From assembly GCA_902464635.1 (NCBI GenBank), contig CABQKC010000002.1:1-64000 (forward strand): a stretch of DNA of 64,000 nucleotides. The letters run 5' to 3'. A model generated the notes under the pieces. That model was not told the origin of the DNA. It did no database searches and saw only the letters and a program-made list of their open reading frames with translations. The stretch is from an uncultured Caryophanales bacterium. Lineage in GTDB: Bacteria > Bacillota_I > Bacilli_A > RFN20 > CAG-826. Below are positions 8,043 to 15,028 of the stretch, one piece after another (position 1 is the first letter of the stretch; each line of letters starts with the position of its first letter). The position numbers and the translations under genes are program-made.

Positions 8043-10622
8043 ATGTTAGACACCCATTATGAGCCTAAAAAAGTCGAAGAAGGGAAATATGAATCCTGGA
8101 AGGATAAGGGATATTTTTCTTGCGGAGATACAACTAAACAACCATTCTCATTAGTTATACCACCCCCAAATGTCACAGGTAAATTACATCTAGGACATGT
8201 AATGGATACAATTCCTGATGACATCATTGCTAGATATAAGCGAATGATGGGATTTGATGTCCTTTGGGTACCTGGAGTTGACCATGCAGGAATCGCAACC
8301 CAAGCCAAAGTCGAGGCTAAGCTAAGGGAATCTGGCATCTCTAGATTTGATTTAGGGAGAGAGAAATTTGTCGAGACTACATATAAATGGAAAGATGAAT
8401 ATGCAGCGACCATCCATAAACAGTGGGCTAAAATCGGACTTTCCGTTGATTATAATCACGAAAGATTTACCCTTGATGAAGGCTTATCCAAGGCTGTTAG
8501 ACATGTCTTTGTCACTTTATATAATGAAGGGCTTATCTATCAAGGTGAAAGGATTATTAACTGGGATCCAGAATTACATACTGCTTTATCTAATATAGAA
8601 GTAATCCACCAGGATGATGAAGGTGAATTCTATTATTTCTATTATGATGTAGTTGATAGCGATGAAAAGCTAGTAGTTGCGACTACTAGACCAGAAACCA
8701 TGTTTGGCGACCAAGCCATATTTGTTAATCCAAAAGACGAAAGGTATAAGCATTTAATCGGCAAGAAGTGCATTAATCCTGCTAATGGGGAAGCTCTCCC
8801 TATCATGGGTGATAGCTATGTTGACTTATCTTTTGGAACCGGTGCGATGAAGGCTACTCCAGCCCATGACCCAAATGACTATAAATTAGCAAAGAAATAT
8901 AATCTAAAGATTGTTAAGGTCCTTGATGAATCTGCAAGGATGAATGAGAATGCTGGCAAGTATGCAGGACTTGATAGATATGAATGCCGTAAAGCCTTAG
9001 TTAACGATATAAAAGAAAACGGACATCTACAAAAAATAGAAAAATTCGTCCATAGCGTCGGACATTCTGAAAGAAGTGGAGTTGTTGTCGAGCCAATGTT
9101 ATCAAAGCAATGGTTTGTAAAGATGAAGCCTCTTGCTGATAAAGTCATCGAAATGATGAATTCTAAAGACAAGATCAATTTCATACCTAAGAGGTTTGAG
9201 AAAGTTCTTACTAGATGGATGTCTAACTGCGATGATTGGTGTGTTTCACGTCAATTATGGTGGGGGCACCGTATTCCTGCCTACTATTCTAAAAAAGATG
9301 GTTCGATATTGGTAAGCGAGACCGAGCCAGACATGAATGAATACGTCCAGGATGAAGATGTACTTGATACTTGGTTCTCTTCTGGACTTTGGCCTTTTGC
9401 TACTTTGGGTTGGCCAGAGAAAACCCCTGATTTTGAAAGATATTTCCCAACTTCAGTATTAGTAACTGGATATGACATTATCTTCTTCTGGGTATCTAGA
9501 ATGGTGTTCCAGTCACTTCATTTTACTAACCAAATTCCATTTAAGGATGTTGTAATACATGGCTTAATTAGAGATGAATTAGGGAGAAAGATGTCAAAAT
9601 CGCTTGGGAACGGGATTGATCCAATTGATGTAATTGACCAATATGGAGTCGATGCATTACGTTATTTCATCACGACCAATTCTACCCCGGGGCAAGATAT
9701 GCGTTATAGCGATGAAAAACTTAAGTCCAGCCAGAATTATCTAAATAAGATCTGGAATGCGACTAGATATGTCGAGATGAATCTAGGGGAAGATTTCATT
9801 CCTTCTAAAATTGATAAGAAATCCTTGTCTACTTTAGATAGATATATCCTTTCTAGGCTAAATAAGACCATCAAGAACGTCCAATCCAAGATGGAAAAAT
9901 ATGAATTTGGTGCGGCTAGCTCTATTTTATATAGCTTCGTCTATGATGATTTTTGTTCCTTCTATCTAGAGATGTCAAAGATTACATTGCTAGATGAAAA
10001 AGAAAAAGAAAATACGAAGAATGTCTTATATGAAGTAATACGTTCAATCATATTGATGATTTACCCATATACCCCATTCATTGCTGAAGAGATGTATCTA
10101 TCCTTGCCTAACCATAAAGCTTCCATTATGGAGGAAAGCTATCCTAAGTTTGATAAGGGATATATTTCTTTAACATTCGAGAAGAAGGGTGAATTGCTAA
10201 AGAAGATGATTTCTGATATCAGGGGATATAAATCTGCCTCCAAAATCGCCCCAAATGCCAAGATGGATATCTATATCTCCCCTAAATCCCCATTTAAGGG
10301 AATAGAGAATTACCTTGAAAGGTTTACCTTTGCTAGCAAGGTTGAATTCGTATCTACTCTAGATGCTTCTTTGCCTAGCTTTGCCTATGGTGACTATAAC
10401 CTTGCCTTGGAGCAATCTTTAGACAAAGAAGAGCTAATTGCCATCTTAAATAAAGAAATTGCTTTACTAGAAAAAGAAGTTAGCAGGGGTGAAAATATGT
10501 TATCCAATCCTAATTTCATGGCAAAAGCCCCGAAAGAGAAGATAAATCTAGAAAAAGAGAAGCTAGAGACCAACAAGAAGAAACTAACTGCAAATAAATC
10601 TAGATTAGAATCTCTAAAATAA
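8043..10622 (+). CDS. valS: Valyl-tRNA synthetase
   Basis: An 859-residue class I synthetase that charges tRNA-Val. The HIGH-type motif is in NVTGKLHLGH (about residues 40-50), the CP1 editing domain follows, and KMSKS occurs in GRKMSKSLGNGIDP. The catalytic-domain WWGHRIPAYY block and the C-terminal coiled-coil arm (last 60 residues, rich in Lys/Glu/Leu) are typical of ValRS. A TGGAGGAAAT ribosome binding site precedes the ATG. The gene stands alone, between the T-box terminator and its own terminator, so its expression should depend on valine tRNA charging. Confidence 0.97.
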   Translation: MLDTHYEPKKVEEGKYESWKDKGYFSCGDTTKQPFSLVIPPPNVTGKLHLGHVMDTIPDDIIARYKRMMGFDVLWVPGVDHAGIATQAKVEAKLRESGISRFDLGREKFVETTYKWKDEYAATIHKQWAKIGLSVDYNHERFTLDEGLSKAVRHVFVTLYNEGLIYQGERIINWDPELHTALSNIEVIHQDDEGEFYYFYYDVVDSDEKLVVATTRPETMFGDQAIFVNPKDERYKHLIGKKCINPANGEALPIMGDSYVDLSFGTGAMKATPAHDPNDYKLAKKYNLKIVKVLDESARMNENAGKYAGLDRYECRKALVNDIKENGHLQKIEKFVHSVGHSERSGVVVEPMLSKQWFVKMKPLADKVIEMMNSKDKINFIPKRFEKVLTRWMSNCDDWCVSRQLWWGHRIPAYYSKKDGSILVSETEPDMNEYVQDEDVLDTWFSSGLWPFATLGWPEKTPDFERYFPTSVLVTGYDIIFFWVSRMVFQSLHFTNQIPFKDVVIHGLIRDELGRKMSKSLGNGIDPIDVIDQYGVDALRYFITTNSTPGQDMRYSDEKLKSSQNYLNKIWNATRYVEMNLGEDFIPSKIDKKSLSTLDRYILSRLNKTIKNVQSKMEKYEFGAASSILYSFVYDDFCSFYLEMSKITLLDEKEKENTKNVLYEVIRSIILMIYPYTPFIAEEMYLSLPNHKASIMEESYPKFDKGYISLTFEKKGELLKKMISDIRGYKSASKIAPNAKMDIYISPKSPFKGIENYLERFTFASKVEFVSTLDASLPSFAYGDYNLALEQSLDKEELIAILNKEIALLEKEVSRGENMLSNPNFMAKAPKEKINLEKEKLETNKKKLTANKSRLESLK

Positions 10623-10643
10623 TTGTAGCCAAATAGCCTATTG

Positions 10644-10674
10644 ACCTCCTACTTAATAGTAAGGAGGTTTTTTT
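10644..10674 (+). terminator. Terminator after valS whose 3' arm carries a Shine-Dalgarno sequence
   Basis: ACCTCCTACT pairs with AGTAAGGAGGT (one bulge) and is followed by seven T. The 3' arm reads AAGGAGG (10661-10667) and lies 11 bases before the ATG of the next small gene, so the only visible ribosome binding site for that gene is inside the terminator stem. Confidence 0.85.
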
Positions 10675-10678
10675 AATT

Positions 10679-10867
10679 ATGAACGAAATTAGATGCAGCG
10701 AAGAAGAACTAAATAATACTAGGGTAGGGGAAGCATTGACCCTAGCGACTGTATTTGTAGTATTTACTACTGTTATTTTATCTATTGTTGCCTATAGGTT
10801 GTTTGTATCAAATGGAGGAAAGATTTCTCTTCCTGGTGGATATAAATTCGAATGGACTAGCAAATGA
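10679..10867 (+). CDS. Small single-span membrane protein upstream of radC
   Basis: A 62-residue protein with one hydrophobic segment (about residues 20-42, TLATVFVVFTTVILSIVAY) and a short tail ending in a Gly-Gly-aromatic motif (SLPGGYKFEW). No family is recognised with confidence. Its TGA overlaps the radC ATG (ATGA), indicating translational coupling. Ribosome access probably depends on AAGGAGG in the arm of the preceding terminator, so translation may be weak or conditional. The coding nature is supported by the overlap and the ordered hydrophobic pattern. Confidence 0.65.
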   Translation: MNEIRCSEEELNNTRVGEALTLATVFVVFTTVILSIVAYRLFVSNGGKISLPGGYKFEWTSK

Positions 10868-11517
10868 AGATTGCTAATTTAAATAATGAAGATAAGCCTA
10901 GGGAGAAGGCAATGCAAAATGGGATCTCTTCCTTGACTGATTCTGAACTTCTAGCCTTACTAATATCGACTGGACATAAAGGGGAATCTTCTTTAGAGAT
11001 TGCTTCTAAACTATTTTTCCAATACCCAAACCTAGATAAATTAAAGAATATTTCTTACCAGGAACTTACTTCTTTTAAAGGGCTAGGAAAGGCTAGGTCA
11101 TTAACCTTGCTAGCTAGTTTTGAATTGGCTAGGAGAATCGAACTAAAAAAGAGTCCAGAATATAGTTACGAAGATGTATTAAAACGTATAAAAGGAAATA
11201 TATATGTAGAGGAATTCCATTTATTGTGCCTAGATTCTTCTAAAACGTTAATTAGAGATTACTCATTCTCTTCTTTTAGATTTGATAAGATTGATATCGA
11301 TATTAATTCCCTGACTAAGATTGCTTTAAGATGCGATGGCAAGAAAGTATGCTTGGTACATACTCATCTTTCTAAATTTCCATATCCATCAAAAGAAGAT
11401 GTAAATACTAGTCTTCTATTAAAAGATAAGTTTGCCCAGTTTGATATAGAATTCTTTGATTCAATAATCCTTACTAAGGAAAATATGTATTCATTTAAAA
11501 AGGAGGGCTTGCTCTAG
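10864..11517 (+). CDS. radC: RadC-family JAMM-domain protein (UPF0758)
   Basis: A 217-residue RadC-like protein. Residues 1-80 contain the helix-hairpin-helix region (ELTSFKGLGKARSLTLL). The C-terminal half is the MPN/JAMM metalloprotease-like domain, with its zinc-binding block preserved as HTHLSKFPYPSKED, matching the H-x-H and S-x-x-D spacing of the usual HNHPSGDPTPSRED. The glycine and aspartate that normally follow HPS are changed. The biochemical role of RadC proteins remains unresolved despite the historical DNA-repair name. In Bacillus it lies in the same stretch of chromosome between valS and rplU, as here. Confidence 0.9.
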   Translation: MKIANLNNEDKPREKAMQNGISSLTDSELLALLISTGHKGESSLEIASKLFFQYPNLDKLKNISYQELTSFKGLGKARSLTLLASFELARRIELKKSPEYSYEDVLKRIKGNIYVEEFHLLCLDSSKTLIRDYSFSSFRFDKIDIDINSLTKIALRCDGKKVCLVHTHLSKFPYPSKEDVNTSLLLKDKFAQFDIEFFDSIILTKENMYSFKKEGLL

Positions 11518-11529
11518 ATATATTAATTT

Positions 11530-11716
11530 ATTTCCACTTATGATAGGTTAGTAAGCAAAACAAAAAATTCCTCTTCCCTTATGGGAAGTAAGTGTGTATA
11601 GTATTGGCGTTGTCGCCTTTTGCTTTTGGGCCGCAACCGCATAGAAAAGGTTAAAAAAGAGAAATCTACCTCGATAGCGAGTCTTCAATAAAGCATCAAA
11701 TACAGGAGGAAAAGAC
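11530..11716 (+). promoter_or_regulatory. Structured 5' leader of rplU (probable L21 leader)
   Basis: About 190 bases without coding sequence separate radC from rplU. They contain stem-loops such as TTCCC/GGGAA around 11574-11587 and a G/C-rich stretch near 11606-11642 that stands out in this AT-rich sequence. Firmicute rplU-prp-rpmA operons commonly carry an autoregulatory L21 leader. Position and structure fit, but I have not verified the consensus. An AGGAGG site ends the leader. Confidence 0.5.
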
Positions 11717-12025
11717 ATGTACGCAATCATCGAAACCGGTGGAAAGCAAGTCAAAGTCGCTGTTGGCGATAAGATTTACGTCGAAAAGCTCGACGTCGAA
11801 GCTGGAAAAGAAGTAACTCTTGATAAGGTTCTTCTTCTTGGTGGAGAAACTACAAAAGTTGGCTCACCATATGTTGAAGGAGCTTCCGTCGAATGCAAAG
11901 TCGAGAAGCAAGGCCTATCCAAGAAAGTTGTTGTCTACAAGTACAAAGCCAAAGCCAATGAAAGAAAGAAAATTGGCCATAGGCAACCTTATACTTGCTT
12001 AGTTGTCAAAGCTATCAACGCCTAA
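11717..12025 (+). CDS. rplU: 50S ribosomal protein L21
   Basis: A 102-residue protein of standard L21 length, starting [14 protein letters not shown] and containing the family signature [19 protein letters not shown] near the C-terminus, which contacts 23S rRNA. A consensus AGGAGG precedes the ATG. It is the first gene of rplU-prp-rpmA. Codon use is biased to C-ending codons, consistent with high expression. Confidence 0.97.
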   Translation: MYAIIETGGKQVKVAVGDKIYVEKLDVEAGKEVTLDKVLLLGGETTKVGSPYVEGASVECKVEKQGLSKKVVVYKYKAKANERKKIGHRQPYTCLVVKAINA

Positions 12026-12027
12026 TC

Positions 12028-12336
12028 ATGATCAAAGTAGAAATCGTTTATTCAAATAACAATCTCTCTTCCTTGAAGATTAAAGGACATGCAAATTCGG
12101 GAGAATATGGCAAAGACCTAGTCTGTGCTGGTGTATCTGCTGTTACCATTGGTGCCCTTAATGCTATCGAAGATGATTCCAAATTTGAAATAGAAGTGGA
12201 ACCTGGCGATGTGTCGGTAGAAGTTATCGATAAGCCAAGCGAACATGACTTAACGGTTCTAGAAATCATGATATTGCAACTTAAAACTATAGAAGTATCC
12301 TACAAAGGGTACATCTCAATCAAAGAAAGGAAGTAA
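12028..12336 (+). CDS. prp: Ribosomal-processing cysteine protease Prp
   Basis: A 102-residue protein of the Prp/YsxB family. The catalytic His and Cys lie in the conserved GHAN and DLVCAGVSA blocks (residues about 20 and 34). Prp removes an N-terminal extension from L27, and the next gene encodes an L27 with such an extension. I chose the ATG at 12028, which follows the rplU stop by two bases. An in-frame ATG at 11995 would overlap rplU. No clear Shine-Dalgarno is seen, so coupling to rplU is likely. Confidence 0.93.
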   Translation: MIKVEIVYSNNNLSSLKIKGHANSGEYGKDLVCAGVSAVTIGALNAIEDDSKFEIEVEPGDVSVEVIDKPSEHDLTVLEIMILQLKTIEVSYKGYISIKERK

Positions 12337-12340
12337 ACTT

Positions 12341-12634
12341 ATGAAATTCATTCTTGATCTTCAACTCTTCGCTTCCAAGAAGGGTGTTGGTTCAACTAAG
12401 AACGGCCGTGATTCTGCTGGACGTAGATTAGGCGCCAAGGCCTCTGATGGAGAATTCGTTACCGCTGGTTCAATTCTATACCGTCAAAGAGGAACTAAGA
12501 TGCACGCTGGAACCAATGTTAAGATGGGTGGAGACGATACCTTGTTTACCACTGTCTCTGGCATTGTCAAATTCGAACGTGTTGGACGCTCTGGAAAGAA
12601 AGTTTCTGTCTATCCAGTCGAAGCCGCTAACTAA
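12341..12634 (+). CDS. rpmA: 50S ribosomal protein L27 with Prp-cleavable N-terminus
   Basis: This 97-residue L27 begins with the extension [11 protein letters not shown] followed by [14 protein letters not shown]. In Firmicutes, Prp cleaves at the LQxF-A junction to expose the L27 tail that reaches the peptidyl-transferase centre. The extension and protease are preserved together here. The [15 protein letters not shown] and [10 protein letters not shown] signatures are canonical. An AAAGGAAG site precedes the ATG and a terminator follows. Confidence 0.97.
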   Translation: MKFILDLQLFASKKGVGSTKNGRDSAGRRLGAKASDGEFVTAGSILYRQRGTKMHAGTNVKMGGDDTLFTTVSGIVKFERVGRSGKKVSVYPVEAAN

Positions 12635-12652
12635 TTTAGTTTAGAAGCTTAG

Positions 12653-12674
12653 GCCTCCTTCGGGAGGCTTTTTA
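12653..12674 (+). terminator. Rho-independent terminator after rpmA
   Basis: GCCTCC, TTCG tetraloop, GGAGGC, then TTTTTA. It marks the left border of the starch island. Confidence 0.93.
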
Positions 12675-12920
12675 TTTACCTGAATCTTATATAAATATAT
12701 ATAGAACGCGCGTGCGTATGTATGCTAGTGATTTTTGGTCAAAATAAATGGATTGCGAAGATTAAAATAGGCAAGAATTTAAAATTTTAAGCAACTTTTA
12801 GCAACATTTTTAAATTTTTATCTATTTACCGAAATAAAAAAACATTCGATTGAATGGGACTTTTGGCTCTATTGTAAAATTAATGATTGGAAAAATGTAA
12901 ATTTTGCAAAATTTCAATAA

Positions 12921-12934
12921 TGTAAGCCTTTACA
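12921..12934 (+). promoter_or_regulatory. LacI/CcpA-type operator overlapping the -35 box
   Basis: TGTAAGCCTTTACA is an imperfect palindrome matching the carbon-catabolite (cre/LacI-family) operator pattern TGWAA..N..TTWCA, but with a CC centre instead of CG. Its last six bases are the -35 hexamer TTTACA of the promoter, so a bound regulator would block RNA polymerase. Confidence 0.6.
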
Positions 12935-12957
12935 ATAATTAAATATGTTATTAAAAT
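12929..12957 (+). promoter_or_regulatory. Promoter of the starch operon
   Basis: TTTACA (12929-12934) and TAAAAT (12952-12957) are separated by exactly 17 bases, giving a predicted start near 12964 and a leader of about 115 bases containing a second operator. Confidence 0.55.
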
Positions 12958-13033
12958 ATTCGCATGTTGATCAAAAGTTACTAGGTTGATTTGGGCGTGT
13001 TTGCTCGACTAGTGTTTAGCGAAATTCATCTAT

Positions 13034-13047
13034 TGAAAGCCCTTTCA
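13034..13047 (+). promoter_or_regulatory. Second LacI/CcpA-type operator in the starch leader
   Basis: TGAAAGCCCTTTCA has perfect 6-bp arms (TGAAAG/CTTTCA) around a CC centre and differs from the ideal cre TGAAAGCGCTTTCA at one position. It lies about 70 bases downstream of the predicted start, where it could act as a roadblock or loop with the upstream site 113 bases away. Confidence 0.6.
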
Positions 13048-13080
13048 CCAAACTAATTTTTGGAAAGGAGTAAGTAATTA

Positions 13081-13569
13081 ATGATTAACAAAAAAATTGG
13101 CTGCGGACTACTCTGCTTAATGTCCTTAGGCCTACTTGCTTGTGGTGAACCTGCTAGTGAAGAATATCCACAAGTAACCGATACTATTGAAGAAACAATC
13201 TACAGTATCGCCATTACTGGTGCCGGCACATATCTTCCAGAACCAGCAAAGGATTATGAATGGAACCCTGCAAAGTGCAACGAAACAGAGGCTCTAAAGT
13301 TCACAAGAGTTAGCAAACTCGAATACAAGCTCGAAAATATCACCTTCTCCGCTGGCGATCTATTTAAGTTTGTTTTTGGCGGAACTTGGAATGATGCCAT
13401 TGGCTATTCCGGATTAGACAAGAAAGCATCTGCTTATGCAAACTTCGAAGATGATGGCGGAAACTGCAAAGTCAAAGTTGCCGGAACCTATGATTTCTTC
13501 TATCATCCATTCTGGGTTTCTGATACGGTAAGTTATGGTGGAAGCATGGCTATAAAGCTCCATGCTTAA
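13081..13569 (+). CDS. Surface lipoprotein with a carbohydrate-binding-like domain
   Basis: A 162-residue lipoprotein. The signal peptide ends in a lipobox with Cys21 (SLGLLAC). The rest is a compact beta-rich domain (ITGAGTYL, LEYKLENITFSAGDLFKFVFGGTWNDAIGYSG, GTYDFFYHPF). This pattern resembles starch-binding modules of the SusE/SusF and CBM type, in which an aromatic-rich beta sandwich presents Trp and Tyr to the glycan. It is the first gene behind the regulated promoter and lies 23 bases before the binding protein, so a role in holding starch or maltodextrin at the surface is inferred. Confidence 0.65.
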   Translation: MINKKIGCGLLCLMSLGLLACGEPASEEYPQVTDTIEETIYSIAITGAGTYLPEPAKDYEWNPAKCNETEALKFTRVSKLEYKLENITFSAGDLFKFVFGGTWNDAIGYSGLDKKASAYANFEDDGGNCKVKVAGTYDFFYHPFWVSDTVSYGGSMAIKLHA

Positions 13570-13592
13570 TTTATTAGGAGATTTAATTTAAA

Positions 13593-14909
13593 ATGAAAAA
13601 ATCATTATTTGTACTAGCATCCGCTATGTTTGCTGTTGCTAGTTGTGGCCAAAAAGCCGATGCCCCAAAAAATGTTAGCATTGTTGTCTGGGGACCAGCC
13701 GAAGAAGAACAAGTCGTAAAGGCTGTTGTTGATAAATATAATGCTGCTAATCCAGATGATAAGATTGAGTATTCTTTCAATGTTTGCTCTGAAGCTGATG
13801 GTGGAACAACTTTGGCAAAGGACCCAACCGTTACCAACTATGCTTCCTTATTTGCTTTTTCCGATGACCATCTCGGAAATCTAATTAACAAAAAAGTTGT
13901 TAGAAAATTAGGTGGAAATAGCCTTAAGAGCGTTAAAGACAACGATATCGAAAATGCTATTGAATCAGCTTCTTATACCGTTAATGGTGTCAAAGATACA
14001 TATGCATATCCTATTTCAACTGATAACGGGTATTTCCTTTATTATGATGGTGATGTTTTAGGTGATGAAGATGTTAAGACTTTCGAAGGCTTGCTAGCAA
14101 AGGCAGCTGAAAAAGGAAAAGAAGTCATCATGAAAGTTGAAGATGGATGGTATTCTGCCTCCTTCTTCCTTGCTCAAGGTGTTTGCGGGACCGATTCTTT
14201 AAAGTATGAAACCGCCAAGAAAGAAGATGGAACCGAAGGTGTCAAATATAATGTCACTTGGGATAGCGATGCTGGAGCCGAAATGGCCAAAGCTACCTCT
14301 GCATTGTTTACACAATATAATAGTGAATCTACTATTGATGGCAAGAAGAAAACTTTCCTTAGTGGTGATGATAAACTAATAAGCACAGAAGCCGCTGATG
14401 GAAAGTTAGCAGCTGTTGTCACCGGAACTTGGAACGAAACAAACTTAGCTGAAAAGTTTGGCACTTTAAAAGCCTGCAAGCTTCCAACTCTTAATGGTCA
14501 TCAATTAGGTTCATTCTCCGGTACCAAACTTTATGGTGTTAATGCTTATGCCAAGACTGATGAACAAAGAACTGCTCATAAATTGGCTAATCTTTTAACT
14601 AGCAAAGAATCCCAAATCCTTCGCTATCAAAAGAGATCCTCATTCCCATGCAACAAGGAAGCCCTTGCTGATCCGGCCTATACTGATGCTATGACTATAG
14701 GTGCTAGCGCCTTTGTTGAACAAGGAAAATATTCCGCCATTCAATCTAGAGCTGCTGAAGCTAGATATTGGGATGTTGGAGAAGCCATTGGTAGAGTCAT
14801 GCTTAACGGCTATATAACCAAAGATGGAACCAAGATTGATCTCAAGGAAACTTCTGAATGGAAAGAATTCCTTACCGATCAGCTTACTCCATTACGCAAT
14901 GTAGCTTAA
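13593..14909 (+). CDS. Maltodextrin-type ABC transporter solute-binding lipoprotein
   Basis: A 438-residue extracellular solute-binding protein of the MalE/cluster B family, anchored through Cys18 (FAVASC). Family features include the N-terminal NVSIVVWGPAEEEQVVKAVVDKYNA strand-helix, a central lobe, and the FSGTKLYGVNAYAKTDEQRTAHKLANLLTS hinge region. A TTAGGAG site precedes the ATG. It sits directly before the two permease genes, with starch-degrading enzymes downstream, so maltose or maltodextrin is the inferred ligand. Confidence 0.88.
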   Translation: MKKSLFVLASAMFAVASCGQKADAPKNVSIVVWGPAEEEQVVKAVVDKYNAANPDDKIEYSFNVCSEADGGTTLAKDPTVTNYASLFAFSDDHLGNLINKKVVRKLGGNSLKSVKDNDIENAIESASYTVNGVKDTYAYPISTDNGYFLYYDGDVLGDEDVKTFEGLLAKAAEKGKEVIMKVEDGWYSASFFLAQGVCGTDSLKYETAKKEDGTEGVKYNVTWDSDAGAEMAKATSALFTQYNSESTIDGKKKTFLSGDDKLISTEAADGKLAAVVTGTWNETNLAEKFGTLKACKLPTLNGHQLGSFSGTKLYGVNAYAKTDEQRTAHKLANLLTSKESQILRYQKRSSFPCNKEALADPAYTDAMTIGASAFVEQGKYSAIQSRAAEARYWDVGEAIGRVMLNGYITKDGTKIDLKETSEWKEFLTDQLTPLRNVA

Positions 14910-14929
14910 TTTATTAGAAAATTACAAAA

Positions 14930-14954
14930 AGGGTGGGGCGAATAACCTCACCCT
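14930..14954 (+). promoter_or_regulatory. Intercistronic hairpin between binding protein and permease genes
   Basis: GGGTGGGG pairs with CCTCACCC (one G-U) around a seven-base loop, without a following T run. Such a hairpin after a binding-protein gene usually protects its mRNA and lets the binding protein be made in excess over the permease. Confidence 0.6.
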
Positions 14955-15028
14955 CTTTAGTGTTTAGTCTCTTCACCATTGCTTTGGAAGAGGGCGATGG
15001 TGAAAGGATTATTAAGGAGAGTAATCAT

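Larger units (their letters stand above)
12675..13080 (+). other. AT-rich intergenic region with the main starch-operon promoter
   Basis: About 400 bases without a supported gene. It holds a GC-containing island (GAACGCGCGTGCG, about 12704-12716) of unknown meaning, a promoter at 12929-12957, two LacI/CcpA-type operator-like palindromes, and a GGAAAGGAG ribosome binding site at about 13062-13070 for the first starch gene. Confidence 0.6.

Noticed and set aside
11995..12027. Longer start for Prp
   Set aside because: It would overlap the rplU coding end and add residues foreign to the family.
14933..15028. Longer N-terminus of the MalF-like protein from a GTG
   Set aside because: The GTG is inside the intercistronic hairpin and lacks a ribosome binding site, whereas the ATG at 15029 has AAGGAGAG.
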